Assembly (NCBI GenBank): GCA_050289385.1
Contig: JBNKFQ010000225.1
Span: 1-64,000, forward strand
Source: JBNKFQ01 sp050289385
GTDB taxonomy: Bacteria > Pseudomonadota > Gammaproteobacteria > Pseudomonadales > Porticoccaceae
Length of the DNA: 64,000 nt
Direction of reading: 5' to 3'
In this document: in pieces, positions 62,374-64,000 of the stretch
How the letters are laid out: the number at the start of each line of letters is the position of its first letter
Numbering within the stretch: position 1 is the first letter of the stretch
The notes under the pieces: generated by a model
Seen by the model: only the letters and a program-made list of their open reading frames with translations
What the model was told of the DNA's origin: nothing
Databases searched by the model: none
Translations under genes and position numbers: made by a program

Positions 62374-63888
62374 TTAACCGATATCAAACTCTATGCCCTG
62401 TGCCAGCGGCAGCTCGGTCGAATAATTAACCGTGCTGGTCTGACGACGCATATAGGCTTTCCAGGCATCGGAACCTGATTCCCTGCCTCCACCAGTTTCT
62501 TTTTCACCTCCAAACGCACCGCCAATTTCAGCGCCACTGGTGCCAATATTGACGTTGGCAATTCCGCAGTCGCTGCCGGCAGCCGCGACAAAGGTTTCCG
62601 CTTCGCGCACGTCGGTGGTAAAAATCGCCGACGAAAGACCCTGTGGTGCATCGTTTTGACGATGAATAGCTTCATTCAAGTCACTGTACCTGAAGATGTA
62701 GAGTATCGGCGCAAAGGTTTCTTCCCGAACATTGCTTGCTTCACCCGACATCTCAACCAGAGCGGGTTGCACATACCAGGCGTCGGGATAGCGATCGATC
62801 AATAATCGCTGCCCACCGCTTATCTCACCTCCATTACCACGTGCATGCTCAAGAGCGGCTTGCATATTGTTGAACGCCTGTTCGTCTATCAGTGGGCCTA
62901 CCAGGGTGCCGGTTGCCAATGGATCACCAACTGTGACTTTGCTGTAAGCATTTTTCAGTGCGGATATCAGTTGATCGTAAATGTCCTCATGAACAAACAG
63001 GCGGCGTGTGCTGGTGCAACGCTGACCTGCCGTTCCAACCGCACCAAACAAAATAGCGCGCACCGCCATTTCCAGATCCGCTGACGGCGCCACAATAATC
63101 GCATTGTTACCACCCAGTTCGAGGATGGTGCGACCAAAACGCTGCGCCACTCGTGGACCAACAATACGGCCCATGGCGCAACTGCCCGTGGCGCTGATTA
63201 CCGGTACACGTTTGTCATCCACGATTAATTGACCCACCTCGCGGTTGCCGATAAGGAGTTGAGACAAGCCCTGTGGCGCATCTCCGAATTTGGCCAGTGC
63301 CTTGTCCAGCAAAGCCTGGCAAGCCAGTGCCGTCACCGGTGTTTTTTCGGAAGGCTTCCAGATCACACTGTTGCCGCAAACAAACGCCAGAGCAGAATTC
63401 CAGGCCCACACTGCCACCGGGAAATTAAACGCAGAGATCACCCCCACCGGGCCCATCGGATGCCAGTATTCCGACATTTTATGGCCGGGCCTTTCCGAAG
63501 CGATGGTGAGACCATATAGCTGGCGGGAGAGGCCCACGGCAAAATCACATATGTCGATCATTTCCTGGACTTCGCCCAGCCCTTCCTGGTAAATCTTGCC
63601 GCACTCCAGGGACACCAGCGTTCCCAACGCCTCTTTGTGTGCCCGAAGCTCCTCCCCAAACAAACGCACCAGTTCGCCCCGGCGCGGTGCCGGCACTGTG
63701 CGCCACTGTTTAAAAGCCTCGCTCGCGCAGGCTATTTGCTGTTCAACGTCCTCTGCCCTGTGCTGTCTCACCGAACCCATTCTGGATCCGTCCACCGGAG
63801 AAAACACATCGAGATCACCATCGCTGACCGCTTCAATCCCAAGCCCCAACGCTTGCAGGGCCGCGCCTAATTGATCGTGAACACTCAT
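62374..63888 (-). CDS. ALDH7-type aldehyde dehydrogenase (aminoadipate-semialdehyde dehydrogenase-like)
   Basis: 504 residues. The catalytic Cys lies in TAGQRCTSTRR near 290 and the general base Glu in ILELGGNNA near 257. The C-terminal phrase IGTSGAEIGGAFGGEKETGGG matches the ALDH7 subfamily. ALDH7 members such as AmaB oxidise 2-aminoadipate semialdehyde in lysine catabolism. The neighbours (E1, acyltransferase) fit a catabolic unit. The exact substrate is inferred. Confidence 0.88.
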   Translation of the reverse strand: MSVHDQLGAALQALGLGIEAVSDGDLDVFSPVDGSRMGSVRQHRAEDVEQQIACASEAFKQWRTVPAPRRGELVRLFGEELRAHKEALGTLVSLECGKIYQEGLGEVQEMIDICDFAVGLSRQLYGLTIASERPGHKMSEYWHPMGPVGVISAFNFPVAVWAWNSALAFVCGNSVIWKPSEKTPVTALACQALLDKALAKFGDAPQGLSQLLIGNREVGQLIVDDKRVPVISATGSCAMGRIVGPRVAQRFGRTILELGGNNAIIVAPSADLEMAVRAILFGAVGTAGQRCTSTRRLFVHEDIYDQLISALKNAYSKVTVGDPLATGTLVGPLIDEQAFNNMQAALEHARGNGGEISGGQRLLIDRYPDAWYVQPALVEMSGEASNVREETFAPILYIFRYSDLNEAIHRQNDAPQGLSSAIFTTDVREAETFVAAAGSDCGIANVNIGTSGAEIGGAFGGEKETGGGRESGSDAWKAYMRRQTSTVNYSTELPLAQGIEFDIG

Positions 63889-63918
63889 TGCTCGCCTCTC
63901 ATTGCTATCCGGTTTATA

Positions 63919-64000
63919 TTAAGCGACATCTGCCATCGGACCATTTTCAGCATAAAACCTGCCAAAACGATTTGCCAGAAACTCACTCAATCCGATCTGT
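63919..64000 (-). CDS. C-terminal fragment of a gene cut by the window edge
   Basis: The minus-strand frame is open from base 64000 to a TAA at 63919-63921. The visible residues end FGRFYAENGPMADVA. It is upstream of and parallel to the ALDH7 gene, 30 bases away, so probably in the same operon. The family cannot be told from 26 residues. Confidence 0.55.
   Translation of the reverse strand, partial: QIGLSEFLANRFGRFYAENGPMADVA

Overview
The window reads as chromosomal DNA of a marine-type gammaproteobacterium, probably near Pseudomonas and the Cellvibrionales. This rests on gene order (oxyR next to recG; ubiC-ubiA, phoB-phoR and pstSCAB-phoU in the same broad neighbourhood), on the many Na+-coupled transporters and on the protein families. 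Species cannot be named from the sequence. No rRNA, tRNA, CRISPR array or transposase gene was seen.

Layout. 1-3.3 kb: a visibly AT-richer strip of small or decayed genes: a cut-off C-terminus, a small conserved ORF interrupted by an amber codon, a lipoprotein broken by one extra T in a T6 run, and a Sel1/TonB-C protein. 3.3-10.6 kb: housekeeping genes (SDR enzyme, oxyR, recG, a DUF47-Pit phosphate transport pair, a DMT exporter). 10.8-18.3 kb: a methyltransferase, a LysR regulator, and a minus-strand run of a DAACS symporter, SLC13-type carrier, NhaA antiporter and glutaminase. 18.4-20.5 kb: ubiC, ubiA and an FKBP isomerase. 20.6-23.0 kb: three envelope proteins.

23.1-39.5 kb is the centrepiece: eighteen minus-strand genes, nearly all overlapping, that form a complete aryl polyene (APE) type pigment pathway. 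It has two ketosynthases plus a chain-length-factor-like protein, a ketoreductase, a dehydratase, a ligase-hotdog fusion, two carrier proteins, an aromatic amino acid ammonia-lyase, two lipid acyltransferases, a glycosyltransferase, a LolA-like carrier and an MMPL exporter, a thioesterase, and a flavin enzyme with a halogenase-type WxWxIP motif. A divergent phosphopantetheinyl transferase can activate the carrier proteins. The product is inferred to be a lipid-linked aryl polyene that is exported to the outer membrane and may be halogenated.

40.9-57.7 kb: phosphate regulation and uptake. phoB-phoR and pstS-pstC-pstA-pstB-phoU have candidate Pho boxes as 7-mers at 11-bp spacing upstream of phoB and pstS, and one lies upstream of the DUF47-pit pair. 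Between them are a DUF938 methyltransferase, YaaA, an M48 lipoprotein protease and an ECF41 sigma factor operon (AhpD-like protein, ECF41, MFS) with a matching promoter. A TRAP QM permease pair without a binding protein, a YciA thioesterase, and a lysine/2-oxoacid catabolism-like group (FabD-like acyltransferase, fused E1, ALDH7) close the window.

Dispersed inverted repeats recur between genes (near 4.5, 42.5, 43.9, 58.1, 58.2 and 62.35 kb). Some reach into coding sequence or remove the usual spacing before a start codon.
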